From assembly GCF_001865065.1 (NCBI RefSeq), contig NZ_MJGN01000005.1, positions 64,166-107,186 on the forward strand: 43,021 nucleotides of DNA, in the 5' to 3' direction. The stretch is from Curtobacterium sp. MCBA15_008. Lineage in GTDB: Bacteria; Actinomycetota; Actinomycetes; Actinomycetales; Microbacteriaceae. Below are positions 1 through 7,694 of the stretch, in pieces. The stretch's first letter is position 1, and each line of letters starts with the position of its first letter. Below the pieces are notes generated by a model. It was not told where the DNA came from, searched no databases, and worked only from the letters and a program-made list of their open reading frames with translations. The position numbers and the translations under genes are program-made.

Positions 1-16
1 GGTCCGGATCCGACAT
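1..16. repeat. Half copy of interspersed hairpin repeat (family A)
   Basis: The first 16 bases are identical to the right arm of the perfect inverted repeat at 39580-39633 (bases 39616-39631). The left arm would lie outside the window. It sits 25 bases beyond the stop codon of the first gene, the same 3'-end position as the complete copy, so it is probably the far half of a terminator-like hairpin. Confidence 0.7.
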
Positions 17-41
17 TGCGAAAAACCGGTCAGGGCGTTCC

Positions 42-854
42 TCAGCGCGTGGGCGTCCACGTGCTGATCGTCACGGCCGCCGTGACCGTCGCGGTGGCGA
101 ACACCGCGTCGGGTGCGACGTGGTGGTGACTCGGGCCCATGTGCACCACGTCGTGCACGTCCTCGGCGGTGAGGTCCATCGTCCAGGTCAGGTCCTCGGA
201 GGACCGCAGCACGAACGCCGGCGTCAGGGAGTCGTGCAGGCGTCGTTCCTTCTCGGGGTCGACGGTGATCGTCGCCTCGGCGAGCTCTGCCAGGTGCCCG
301 GTCCGCGGCGTCACCACGACGAGCACACCGTCGGGGTGCAGCACGCGGGCGTACTCGGTCTGGTTGCGGGGTGCGAAGACGTCGAGCACGACGGCTGCCG
401 CGCCGTCGACGACCGGGAGGCGCTCCGTCACGTCCCCGACGACGGCCCCCGCTCGCTCGTGTGCCCGAGCCGCGCGACGGATCGCGACCGGCGACAGGTC
501 CAAAGCGACCCCGCGCCTCCCCTCCGCCCCGCGCAGCGCGTGCGCGAGGTAGGTCCCCGGACCGGAACCGACGTCGAGGACGATGCCCGGGGCGGTCGCC
601 TCGGCGACGACCGCAGCGAGCGCACGCTCGACGGGTGCGTAGTGTCCGCGGCCGAGGAAGCGCAGGCGGGCGTCGACCATCTCCGGGGTGTCCGCGGTGA
701 GGGCCCGCCGTTTCGCCGGCAGGAGCGTCAGGTGTCCCTGCTTCGCCTCGTCGAACCGGTGTCCGGTCGCGCAGCCGACCTGCCCGGGTCCGACGCGGGC
801 GAGGGGCTCCGCGCAGACGGGGCAGGCGAGCATCGGCAGCAGGTCGTCTCGCAC
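42..854 (-). CDS. RlmA-family 23S rRNA (guanine-N1)-methyltransferase
   Basis: Predicted SAM-dependent methyltransferase of the RlmA(I)/RlmA(II)/TlrB family, which methylates a guanine in 23S rRNA helix 35 (G745 or G748). The N-terminus carries a zinc-ribbon pattern (C11, C14, C28, H32, then FDEAKQGH), followed by 'LTLLPAKRRA' and the glycine-rich SAM loop DVGSGPGT near residues 94-101. The length of 270 residues is normal. I place the start at the GTG at 852-854 because a TACGCT box (861-866) lies six bases upstream, the leaderless pattern seen across this window; an in-frame ATG at 831-833 is the alternative. It diverges from the aldo/keto reductase at 945. Actinobacterial TlrB confers macrolide resistance; which guanine this enzyme modifies cannot be told here. 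Confidence 0.85.
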   Translation of the reverse strand: MRDDLLPMLACPVCAEPLARVGPGQVGCATGHRFDEAKQGHLTLLPAKRRALTADTPEMVDARLRFLGRGHYAPVERALAAVVAEATAPGIVLDVGSGPGTYLAHALRGAEGRRGVALDLSPVAIRRAARAHERAGAVVGDVTERLPVVDGAAAVVLDVFAPRNQTEYARVLHPDGVLVVVTPRTGHLAELAEATITVDPEKERRLHDSLTPAFVLRSSEDLTWTMDLTAEDVHDVVHMGPSHHHVAPDAVFATATVTAAVTISTWTPTR

Positions 855-944
855 CCGTTCAGCGTACGGGCGTCGGCGAGGCGGGCCGTCACGGGTACGG
901 GCAGGGCCTGCCTGTCCGCGGGTGCCGGTGGCAGGATCGTGGGC

Positions 945-1883
945 GTGAAGACACTGGAGTTGCCACAGACGGACCTCACCGCCTCCGACGTCATCGTCGG
1001 CCTGATGCGGATCAACGACATGAGCGACGAGGACATCCGCTCGCTCTACGCGGCGTCGCGCGACGCCGGCGTGACGATGTTCGACCACGCCGCGGTGTAC
1101 GGCGAGTGGCACGGCTGCGAGGAGCGCTTCGGCGCCGCCCTAGGCCTGTCCCCCGCCGAGCGCGCCGAGATCGTGCTGCAGACGAAGGTCGGGATCCGGC
1201 CGACGCCGCACGGCGCCTACTTCGACTTCTCGTACGAGCACATCCTCGAGTCGGTCGAGGAGTCACTCACCGCCCTGCGCACCGACTACATCGACGTCCT
1301 GCTCCTGCACCGCCCCGACGCGCTCGTCGAGCCGGAGGAGGTCGCGAAGGCGTTCGACGAGCTGCACGCCGCCGGCAAGGTGCACCACTTCGGCGTCTCG
1401 AACCACACCCCCGGTCAGGTCGAGCTGCTCAAGAAGCACGTGCAGCAGCCGCTCGCGTTCAACCAGGTGCAGCTGAGCATCACCCACGCCAACGTCATCG
1501 CGCAGGGCGTGTCCGCGAACATGGGCGGCCTCGTCCAGTCGATCGACCGCGACAACGACATCCTCAACTACTCGCGGCTGAACGACGTGACGCTGCAGGC
1601 CTGGTCGCCGTTCCAGAAGGGCTTCTTCGACGGCGTCTTCCTGGGCGACCGTGAGCAGTACGCGGAGCTCAACGACCTGCTCGACGAGATCGCGGCGGCG
1701 CACGGCGTCACCCCGACCGGCATCGCGGTTGCGTGGATCACCCGGCACCCCGCGCACTTCCAGGTCGTCCTCGGCACGACGAACCCGCAGCGCGTGCGCG
1801 ACTCGGCGGCGGGCTCGGACGTCGAGCTCTCCCGCGAGGAGTGGTACCGCATCTTCACGGCCGCGGGACACACCGTTCCCTGA
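945..1883 (+). CDS. Aldo/keto reductase, YdhF-type
   Basis: NADPH-dependent aldo/keto reductase of 312 residues, cytosolic. The catalytic tetrad is visible as D47 and Y52 (FDHAAVYG), K81 (QTKVG) and H122 (LLHRPD), with the later FGVSNHTP segment. The overall pattern, including the C-terminal 'EEWYRI', resembles E. coli YdhF rather than sugar-specific AKRs. The GTG at 945 is chosen because AGGA (933-936) lies eight bases upstream; CAGGAT (932-937) seven bases upstream could also be a leaderless promoter box. A longer in-frame reading from 120 is antisense to the methyltransferase and is not used. The substrate is unknown. Confidence 0.88.
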   Translation: MKTLELPQTDLTASDVIVGLMRINDMSDEDIRSLYAASRDAGVTMFDHAAVYGEWHGCEERFGAALGLSPAERAEIVLQTKVGIRPTPHGAYFDFSYEHILESVEESLTALRTDYIDVLLLHRPDALVEPEEVAKAFDELHAAGKVHHFGVSNHTPGQVELLKKHVQQPLAFNQVQLSITHANVIAQGVSANMGGLVQSIDRDNDILNYSRLNDVTLQAWSPFQKGFFDGVFLGDREQYAELNDLLDEIAAAHGVTPTGIAVAWITRHPAHFQVVLGTTNPQRVRDSAAGSDVELSREEWYRIFTAAGHTVP

Positions 1884-1934
1884 CCCGGCACCGCTGACGT
1901 TCCTTCCCAGAACGCACGCGATGCATTGCACCTT

Positions 1935-1973
1935 CGGGCGTACCCGGTCGGAACTTCCGACCAGGTACGCCCG
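1935..1973. terminator. Near-perfect 39-nt hairpin between convergent genes
   Basis: Arms CGGGCGTACC (1935-1944) and GGTACGCCCG (1964-1973) enclose a second pair GGTCGGAA (1946-1953) and TTCCGACC (1955-1962), separated by a single C. Only one C/A mismatch interrupts 19 potential pairs. It lies between the ends of the rightward reductase (1883) and the leftward small gene (2029), where a bidirectional terminator is expected, although no U-tract follows. Confidence 0.6.
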
Positions 1974-2021
1974 ATTCGTCCGAGTACGCCCGGTTCGACC
2001 GAGTACGCCCGGTTCGACCAG
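1965..2021. repeat. Three tandem 19-bp repeats
   Basis: Units 1965-1983, 1984-2002 and 2003-2021 follow the pattern GTACGCCCGGTTCGACCGA with one to three substitutions each. The first unit overlaps the right arm of the 1935-1973 hairpin, so the array looks like duplication of that arm plus its flank. There are no spacers, so it is not a CRISPR array. Confidence 0.85.
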
Positions 2022-2028
2022 GCGCGCG

Positions 2029-2250
2029 CTAGTCGTCGGAGGAGTCGGCGGACGTCGGCACCGGCACCGGCACCGGCACGGCGATGTCCACGGGCGACAC
2101 CGCCGCGGGGTCGGCGGACGCGCCGCCCACCACGTCGAACGAGATCCCGAGCATCGCCGGGTCCTCGTCGAGCTCGAGCCCGCTCTCGGTCAGCTGGTCC
2201 TCGGGGATCGCGCGGCCCTGGGACGGATCGAACGAGTTCGCAATCGACAT
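2029..2250 (-). CDS. Small acidic protein, paralogue of the 2315-2545 gene
   Basis: Predicted 73-residue protein of unknown function. It opens with MSIANSFDPSQGR, has an acidic middle (ELDEDP) and ends with alternating Pro/Val and a Ser/Asp tail. The next gene upstream starts similarly (MSMSAPFDPEQPGR), and both share FDPxQ and SPVD, so they look like diverged tandem copies. I take the ATG at 2248-2250, which aligns with the neighbour; an in-frame ATG at 2260-2262 also exists. CATGCT (2258-2263) lies seven bases upstream. No transmembrane segment or signal peptide is visible. It follows its paralogue on the same strand, separated by a short hairpin. Confidence 0.6.
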   Translation of the reverse strand: MSIANSFDPSQGRAIPEDQLTESGLELDEDPAMLGISFDVVGGASADPAAVSPVDIAVPVPVPVPTSADSSDD

Positions 2251-2272
2251 GCGGACGAGCATGCCGGGCGCG

Positions 2273-2289
2273 CTTGGCAATCCGCCAAG
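2273..2289. terminator. Short hairpin between the two small acidic genes
   Basis: Perfect 6-bp inverted repeat CTTGGC / GCCAAG with a five-base loop, 26 bases beyond the stop of the upstream small gene. A weak terminator or processing site is likely; the stem is too short to be certain. Confidence 0.35.
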
Positions 2290-2314
2290 AGCGGGCTCGG
2301 CACGCGCGATGTGG

Positions 2315-2545
2315 TCAGAGGTCGTCCGGGTGCAGGCGGTCGCCGGCGTGCGGGCGGCGGAAGACCGGTCCGCCGCCGGCCTCGTCCTCGTCGTGGTGGT
2401 CGACCGGCGAGGCACTCGGGTCGTCGGAGTCCTCGCCGACGTCGGCGCCGCGGTCCTCCTCCACCTGGAGTTCGTCCTCGTCGGACCCGTCCACGGGGAC
2501 GGAACGGCCGGGCTGTTCGGGATCGAAGGGTGCGCTCATCGACAT
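2315..2545 (-). CDS. Small acidic protein, paralogue of the 2029-2250 gene
   Basis: Predicted 76-residue protein, about one third Asp/Glu, of unknown function. The start MSMSAPFDPEQPGR matches the following gene's N-terminus, and the rest is low-complexity acidic sequence with 'DHHDEDE' before a basic/proline end. ATG at 2543-2545 is used; CATGCT lies six bases upstream (2552-2557), the same motif and spacing as in the paralogue, so promoter-proximal DNA appears duplicated along with the gene. It begins 34 bases after the GH92 gene ends on the same strand. Probably soluble and disordered. Confidence 0.6.
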   Translation of the reverse strand: MSMSAPFDPEQPGRSVPVDGSDEDELQVEEDRGADVGEDSDDPSASPVDHHDEDEAGGGPVFRRPHAGDRLHPDDL

Positions 2546-2579
2546 GCGCCGAGCATGCTCCGGTCGGGTGAACGGCGGG

Positions 2580-5500
2580 TCAACGCTGTCCGTCGGCCGC
2601 GATGAGTTCGAGCTGGGTGAGCTCCAGGTCGGAGCGCGCCGTGAACGCGAACGCCGAACCGCTGCCCTGCAGCCGGAACACCCGGGTCTGGCCGGCCCAG
2701 TCGAAGACGGCGTCCTGCACCGTGACGCGGGTGTCGCCGAGCGAGGCCTCCCACGAGTACGTGCCGGGTGTCGCCACGGTCACCGTGTAGAGCGAGCTCT
2801 CGACGGGTGCGACATCGAAGGCGACCGACGACCCAGCGGCGAGCGCCGTCACCGTCCGTCCGACGTCGTCCGAGGTCGGAGACGTGCACGGCAGCACGTC
2901 GACCGGGGTGTCCCGGTACCCGTGCACGTCGGACGCGGACACCGGGCGGGTGTCCGACGCCCAACCCTGCGGCGTCTCCGACAGCGTGAACTCGATGCGT
3001 GACGCCCGCACCACCACGTCGTGCGGGATGCTGACCGACGTCCAGGGCGAGCAGTCGACCGTCACCGACGCGACGTAGGCGCCCGTGGAACCGGCGGCGA
3101 CCTCGATGACGGTCTCCGCGCCTCCCGGCTGGCGCAGCACCGTCCTGCGGACCGACGGCGGCACGAGCACGTAGGAACCAGTCGACGGTGCCAGCGGGTA
3201 GAGGCCGATCGTGGCGAAGACGTACCAGGCGCTCATCTCGCCGTTGTCCTCGTCTCCGGGGTAGCCCTGGCCGAGGTCGGAGCCGACGAACAGGCGCTCG
3301 AGGGCCTCGCGGACGACCCGGTGCGCGTCGTCGTGCCGGCCCGTGAACATCGGGAAGAACGGGATGTGGTGCGCGGGCTGGTTCGACAGGCCGAGCATGC
3401 CCATCCGGACGTCGCGGGCCTCGGTCATCTCGTGGATCGGGAAGCCGTAGGACCCGGACCGCACGGTCGCTCCGGTCTCCGGCGTGGCGAAGAACGCGTC
3501 GAGTGCGGCGTCGAACCGCTCGGGGCCGCCGTGCAGGTCGACGACGCCGGCACCGTCGTGCGGGGCGGTGAAGGCCGTGCCCCACGCGTTCGTCTCGGTG
3601 TAGTCGTCACCCCAGTCACGCGGGTCGAACTCGGTGCCGATCCGCCACGAGCCGTCCGGGTCGCGGCCGATGAAGAACCCACGCTCGGAGTCGAAGACGT
3701 TCCGGTACTGCAGCGAACGGCGTGAGAACCACTCCGCCTCGGCCTCGTAGCGGGCGAGGTCCGCCGGCGTCTGGGCCCGCGCGGCGAGGCGACTCGCCAT
3801 CACCGCCAGCCCCCAGTCGTTGATGGCGGCGTCGAGGGTCCAGGACATCCCCTCGTGGGTCACGGTGTCGACGTGGCCGCGGAAGGCGCCCGGGAGGCTC
3901 CCCTTGCGCCCGACACGTTCGTCCCGTGGCGGGACGGTCGCGTTGCGCAGTGCGCTCCGGTACGCCTCCGCCAGGTCGAAGCCCGTCACGCCCTTCGCCG
4001 CGAGGTCGGCGAAGACGGTGTCGCTCGTGGTGCCCGTCATGCAGTCCTCGGCGCCGGGGGCACTCCACCGGGGCGTCCAGCCGCCGTCGTGGTGGTGCTC
4101 GACGAAGCCCTGCGCGAGTCCGGCCGCCGTGTCCGGGGTGAGGAGCGCGAGCAGCGGCCACGCGGTGCGGTAGGTGTCCCAGAAGCCGTTCGTCGTGGTG
4201 AACGGGCCCTCCACGATCTCGGGGCCGGGTTCGTCGCGGATCGGCTCCGCCTGCACGGCGCCGTACGGGGAGCGGTGGCGCGGCACCCCGTCGCGTGCGG
4301 TCTCGCCGGCACGGTTCGGGTAGAGGAAGAGCCGGTACAGCCCCGAGTACAGGGAGGTCAGCTGGTCCGGGGTCGCGCCGTCGAAGGACAGGGTCGCGAG
4401 CTCCGCCGTCCAGCGTTCCGCGGCGACGAGGACCATGGTGTCGAACGACCCGGCGGCGTCGAGGTTCGCGCGGGCGTCCTCCGCCGAGACCGTCGAGATG
4501 CCGAGCAGCACGTCGGTGGTCGCTCCCCCGACGGTCAGCCACCCGCGCAGCTCGTGCTCGCCGACGGTCGTGTGGTCCGCCGTCACACCCGGCACCCGGA
4601 CGTGCACGTGGTGGGGCGGGGTGCCCGGCCGGTCGTCGAGCAGGGCCTCGACCACGGCGGTGCCGTCCGTGACCGTCACCGAGACGTCGGACACCCGGCC
4701 GTGGTGGTCGAGCACGACGCTGCGGGTGCCGGTGAAGCGGAAGCCGAGCGCGAACTCCCCCGCCGTCATCTCGGCCGTCACGCCGCCGTCGAGGGCGACC
4801 CGGTAGCGGTGCGGCCCGTCGAGTTCGTCGTCGTGGTCGAAGCCGAGCGCGCGCGCCGAGCGGTCCGGGTCGGGGGTGTCCAGCGGTGAGGGCATCACCT
4901 GGAAGACGCCCCGGTCCCCCATCCACGGCGACGGGATGTGGCTCGTGGCGAACGCCTGGATCGCCGGGCGGAGTCGTCCCTCGGCGTCGACGCGGTCGTG
5001 CTCCTGGTAGGCGTACGGCCAGCGGTTGCTCGACGCGTCGGTCATCGGCAGCCCGAAGACCCCGCCGTGCGGCAGGCCGACGAGGGGCGCGTTGTTGCCG
5101 CGGGAGAACCGGGAGGACGCCTGGGTACCGCGGGTCGTGCGGACGTGGTCGAGCGGGGTGGCCGGGGCCGGGCGTGCGGCCTCGATCCGGACGTCGTCGA
5201 GCCAGCCGCGCAGTGCCGGGCGTCCGTCGTCGTCGGGGTCCGGCTGCGGGGCGGAGCCGAGCCGCGCCTCCAGGCGGTCCACGACCCGACCCGCGAACGA
5301 CGTGAGGTCCACCGCACGTCGGTTCCACTGGTCGACCCACTGCTTGCGGGCGCCGTCCTGCGCCGCTGGCGTCAGCGCGTCGCCGTACTGGTCGTGCACG
5401 TCCGCGGTGTCGCTGAGCCGCGTGCCGTCGGTGAAGACGACGTCGAGCGTGAAGGCCGTGGCGTCCCAGAAGTGCGGCAGGTCCGCCTCGGTGGGTTCGG

Positions 5501-5714
5501 TCGCCCCGTCCGGCAGCGTCCGCTCCGGGAACCACACCCACGACAGCTCGTCGCCGCCCTGGAGCGTCCGACCGTCGAAGCCGGGGACGACGGCGACAGC
5601 GGTCGCGTCCCCCGCGGGCCGTTCGACGAGGAAGCCCTCTGCCGATCCGAACCCGACACCGTTCCGCGCCGCGACCGCCGTCGTCGGGCCACCGCTCCGT
5701 TGCAGTTCTCGCAC
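2580..5714 (-). CDS. GH92 family alpha-mannosidase
   Basis: Predicted exo-acting, calcium-dependent alpha-mannosidase of glycoside hydrolase family 92, 1044 residues. The N-terminal half is the beta-sandwich domain; the C-terminal (alpha/alpha)6 domain carries family signatures GFWDTYRTAWPLL near residue 508, TEFDPRDWGDDYTETNAW, NQPAHHIPF and the strongly conserved GDEDNGEMSAWY block near residue 815, which in characterised members contributes acidic catalytic and metal-binding residues. About 200 further residues form a beta-rich C-terminal extension. No signal peptide is visible at the GTG start (5712-5714), unusual for a family that is mostly exported. TAGGCT six bases upstream supports the start. 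It probably trims alpha-mannosides from imported or endogenous glycans; linkage specificity is unknown. Confidence 0.9.
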   Translation of the reverse strand: MRELQRSGGPTTAVAARNGVGFGSAEGFLVERPAGDATAVAVVPGFDGRTLQGGDELSWVWFPERTLPDGATEPTEADLPHFWDATAFTLDVVFTDGTRLSDTADVHDQYGDALTPAAQDGARKQWVDQWNRRAVDLTSFAGRVVDRLEARLGSAPQPDPDDDGRPALRGWLDDVRIEAARPAPATPLDHVRTTRGTQASSRFSRGNNAPLVGLPHGGVFGLPMTDASSNRWPYAYQEHDRVDAEGRLRPAIQAFATSHIPSPWMGDRGVFQVMPSPLDTPDPDRSARALGFDHDDELDGPHRYRVALDGGVTAEMTAGEFALGFRFTGTRSVVLDHHGRVSDVSVTVTDGTAVVEALLDDRPGTPPHHVHVRVPGVTADHTTVGEHELRGWLTVGGATTDVLLGISTVSAEDARANLDAAGSFDTMVLVAAERWTAELATLSFDGATPDQLTSLYSGLYRLFLYPNRAGETARDGVPRHRSPYGAVQAEPIRDEPGPEIVEGPFTTTNGFWDTYRTAWPLLALLTPDTAAGLAQGFVEHHHDGGWTPRWSAPGAEDCMTGTTSDTVFADLAAKGVTGFDLAEAYRSALRNATVPPRDERVGRKGSLPGAFRGHVDTVTHEGMSWTLDAAINDWGLAVMASRLAARAQTPADLARYEAEAEWFSRRSLQYRNVFDSERGFFIGRDPDGSWRIGTEFDPRDWGDDYTETNAWGTAFTAPHDGAGVVDLHGGPERFDAALDAFFATPETGATVRSGSYGFPIHEMTEARDVRMGMLGLSNQPAHHIPFFPMFTGRHDDAHRVVREALERLFVGSDLGQGYPGDEDNGEMSAWYVFATIGLYPLAPSTGSYVLVPPSVRRTVLRQPGGAETVIEVAAGSTGAYVASVTVDCSPWTSVSIPHDVVVRASRIEFTLSETPQGWASDTRPVSASDVHGYRDTPVDVLPCTSPTSDDVGRTVTALAAGSSVAFDVAPVESSLYTVTVATPGTYSWEASLGDTRVTVQDAVFDWAGQTRVFRLQGSGSAFAFTARSDLELTQLELIAADGQR

Positions 5715-5720
5715 GCTGTC

Positions 5721-5744
5721 AGCCTATTTGGTCCAGCGTCTGGA
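5721..5744 (-). promoter_or_regulatory. Promoter and operator-like palindrome of the GH92 gene
   Basis: On the minus strand TAGGCT (5721-5726) lies six bases before the GTG, fitting a leaderless promoter. Immediately upstream TCCAG-N3-CTGGA (5732-5744) forms a perfect 13-bp inverted repeat in the -10/-35 spacer, a natural position for a repressor. The regulator is not identified. Confidence 0.45.
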
Positions 5745-5765
5745 TGAAAACCCGCGGCGTGTCCG

Positions 5766-7391
5766 TCAGGGCTTGTTCTGCCCCGGCGCGTTCTCCGAGT
5801 TCCCCGGTCCGGCGTCGGCGGCGCCACCCGGACCCGAGCCGTCCGCTGCGGTGCCGGAGCCGGTCTGCGGGTCCTCGACCGGGTTGGTGACCGGCGTGCT
5901 GGGCTCCGGCCCGACCGACGGTTCGCTCGGCTGCTGCTCGGGCTCACTCGGCTGCTGCTCCGGCTCGCTCGGCTGCTGCTCGGGCTCGCTGGGCTGCTGT
6001 TCCGGCTCGCTCGGCTGCTGCTGTTCGGGTTCGCTCGGCTGCTGCTCGGGCTCGCTCGGCTGCTGCTGGTCGGTCGGGCTGGAGGGCTCGCTCGAGTTCG
6101 TCGGCGCGGGCGTGGAGTCGTCGCCGTTCAGCGCGAAGAGGGCCACACCGATGCCAGCGAGCACGAGCACGATGACGACGACCGCCGCGATGATCGGTCC
6201 GCGGCGCCGCCGCTTCGGGTCGTCCACGGAGGCCGGAGGCGCACCGACCGGACCACGCGGCTGGCCCGGTCCGCCGGGTTGGCCCGGTCCGCCGGGTTGG
6301 CCCGCTCCGGCGCCGCGCTGCGCGCCGAGGACGGTGGTCGCGACGTCGTCGGAGGCGTTCGGGGCAGGCACGCCCAGCACGCGGGTCGCGTCGTCCGCAC
6401 CGCCCGCGCCGTCCGGCCTGGAGGCGCTGCTCACCGGCATCGCCTGCGTCGCCTCGTCGGCGTGGGCGGCTCCGGCAGCCCCCGCCGCTCCCGCCGCTGC
6501 GGCACCGGCCGCGCCGGCCACGCCGGCCGCTCCGGCCCGCGTGACCGTGCCCGGCCCACCGGGCAGGAGCTGGGTCGCCGTCGAGACCTCGTCGTGGCCG
6601 AGGGCCCGGAGACGCTGGGCTGCCTCGGCGGCGCTCGGACGCTCCGCCGGGTCCTGCGCCGTCATCACGTGCAGCAGCGTGCGCCACGCGGTCGGCAGGT
6701 GCTGGTCGATCTCCGGGCCGCGGGTGAGCCGTGCGGTGGCCGACTCGACCGCGCTGCCCGGGAAGGGCCGGCGGCCGGTCAGGCACTCGAGGAGGACCAG
6801 TCCGAGCGAGTAGACGTCCGCCTTGCCGCTGATGCCCTGCGCGGTCACCTGCTCCGGTGCGAGGTACGCGGCGGTGCCCATCACGGTGCCGGTGCCGGTG
6901 ACGCGCGCGGCGTCGCGGAGCAGCGCGATGCCGAAGTCCGCGAGCTTGACGTGCGAGCCGTCGCTCTCCAGCAGGACGTTCGCCGGCTTCACGTCACGGT
7001 GGACGATGCCCTGCGCGTGCACCGCGGCGAGGCCGTCGGCCACCTGCGCTCCCACCCGCGCCGTGGTCGCGGGGTCGAGCGCACCCTCACGCAGCCGCGT
7101 CGCCAGGTCACTGCCCGGGACGAGTTCCATCACCAGGTACGAGTCGCCGTCGGCGTCGTCGAGGGCGGCGTCGTAGAGCGTGACGAGCGCCGGGCTCCGC
7201 AGTCCGGCGAGCGTCTGGATCTCGGCCTCGGCCCGTGCCCGCTCCCCGTGGTCGACCGGTCCGATGCGGAACACCTTGACGGCGACCTCTCGTCCGAGCT
7301 GCTCGTCGACCGCTCGGTAGACGGAGGCCATGCCGCCGTGACCGAGCGTGCCCGTGACGCGGTACCGACCGCCGAAGACCCGTTCTTCCAT
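5766..7391 (-). CDS. Membrane Ser/Thr protein kinase with Gln-Pro-Ser-Glu repeat tail
   Basis: PknB-type Hanks kinase of 541 residues. The cytoplasmic catalytic domain (about 1-270) has the glycine loop GHGGMASV (17-24), ATP lysine K39, catalytic loop HRDVKPANV (D133) and DFG (152-154), followed by APEQ, so it should be active. An Ala/Gly-rich linker follows. One transmembrane helix near residues 397-420 leads to an extracytoplasmic tail of about 120 residues with seven or more copies of a QQPSEPE-type unit; there are no PASTA domains, so the signal sensed is unknown. The ATG at 7389-7391 matches kinase N-termini and has TAGGTT (7399-7404) seven bases upstream. Confidence 0.9.
   Translation of the reverse strand: MEERVFGGRYRVTGTLGHGGMASVYRAVDEQLGREVAVKVFRIGPVDHGERARAEAEIQTLAGLRSPALVTLYDAALDDADGDSYLVMELVPGSDLATRLREGALDPATTARVGAQVADGLAAVHAQGIVHRDVKPANVLLESDGSHVKLADFGIALLRDAARVTGTGTVMGTAAYLAPEQVTAQGISGKADVYSLGLVLLECLTGRRPFPGSAVESATARLTRGPEIDQHLPTAWRTLLHVMTAQDPAERPSAAEAAQRLRALGHDEVSTATQLLPGGPGTVTRAGAAGVAGAAGAAAAGAAGAAGAAHADEATQAMPVSSASRPDGAGGADDATRVLGVPAPNASDDVATTVLGAQRGAGAGQPGGPGQPGGPGQPRGPVGAPPASVDDPKRRRRGPIIAAVVVIVLVLAGIGVALFALNGDDSTPAPTNSSEPSSPTDQQQPSEPEQQPSEPEQQQPSEPEQQPSEPEQQPSEPEQQPSEPEQQPSEPSVGPEPSTPVTNPVEDPQTGSGTAADGSGPGGAADAGPGNSENAPGQNKP
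5921..6069. repeat. Tandem 21/24-bp repeats inside the kinase gene
   Basis: About seven tandem units, mostly 21 bp with two stretched to 24 bp by an extra CTG, encode the kinase's QQPSEPE tail. All unit lengths are multiples of three, so copy-number change would alter tail length without breaking the frame. Confidence 0.85.
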
Positions 7392-7416
7392 GCGGGGAAA
7401 CCTACCGGGAGGACCT

Positions 7417-7440
7417 GACGGGGCGCGCACCGCGGCGGAG
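7417..7440. repeat. 24-bp direct repeat, left copy
   Basis: Identical over 24 bases to 7893-7916; both read GACGGGGCGCGC then ACCGCGGCGGAG. This copy is non-coding, just upstream of the kinase promoter. The two copies bound the segment with the micropeptide and candidate small RNA. Confidence 0.9.
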
Positions 7441-7443
7441 GAC

Positions 7444-7475
7444 GGGGCGGCCGGAGACCGTGCTCCGACCGCCCC
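7444..7475 (-). terminator. Hairpin terminator after the micropeptide gene
   Basis: GGGGCGG (7444-7450) and CGGAG (7452-7456) pair with CCGCCCC (7469-7475) and CTCCG (7463-7467) around a six-base loop, with one mismatch. It lies seven bases past the micropeptide stop and before the kinase promoter, as expected for a terminator insulating the two. Confidence 0.6.
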
Positions 7476-7481
7476 GCGGAC

Positions 7482-7598
7482 CTACGACAACTGCAGGATC
7501 GCGGCCACGAGGGACACGATCGCCGTCGTCAACCCGAGTACCTCGAGCACGACGACGAGCCGCCTGCGGTCACCGCAACGATGTCGGTGTTTCGCCAT
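7482..7598 (-). CDS. 38-residue hydrophobic micropeptide
   Basis: A small open frame with a strong Shine-Dalgarno: GGAGG six bases before the ATG at 7596-7598. The peptide starts with a basic stretch (AKHRHRCGDRRR), followed by one hydrophobic helix of about 24 residues (LVVVLEVLGL...) ending ILQLS, so it should insert in the membrane with its N-terminus inside. A hairpin follows immediately. The shape resembles type I toxin peptides and small membrane regulators, but no homologue is recognised and function is unknown. It is the only gene in the segment bounded by the 24-bp direct repeats, apart from the candidate RNA at 7681-7768. Confidence 0.6.
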   Translation of the reverse strand: MAKHRHRCGDRRRLVVVLEVLGLTTAIVSLVAAILQLS

Positions 7599-7668
7599 CG
7601 CCGGCCTCCGTTCCCAGGGCAGGAGACCGCGGTCCGAGCTCCCCTTCCGGATGACCGGCAGGGTCGCG

Positions 7669-7694
7669 TACACTCGAACACCGCGGCGGTTCGA
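7669..7694 (+). promoter_or_regulatory. Promoter and inverted repeat for the candidate small RNA
   Basis: TACACT (7669-7674) is a good -10 box reading rightward, with only a weak TTCCGG-like -35. A perfect inverted repeat TCGAAC (7674-7679) / GTTCGA (7689-7694) straddles the expected transcription start and could bind a regulator. Confidence 0.4.

Noticed and set aside
120..944. Long upstream extension of the aldo/keto reductase frame (587 residues in total)
   Set aside because: The added part is antisense to the RlmA-type methyltransferase, Arg/Val-rich without family resemblance; the reductase domain begins at 945.
1965..2021. Possible CRISPR array
   Set aside because: Only three contiguous 19-bp units without spacers.
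2536..3585. Open frame on the minus strand with an Arg-rich product
   Set aside because: It is a frame-shifted shadow of GH92; composition is typical of a wrong frame in GC-rich DNA.
5921..6069. Degenerate PASTA domains in the kinase tail
   Set aside because: The units are seven or eight residues of Gln/Pro/Ser/Glu, far shorter than PASTA and without its fold pattern.
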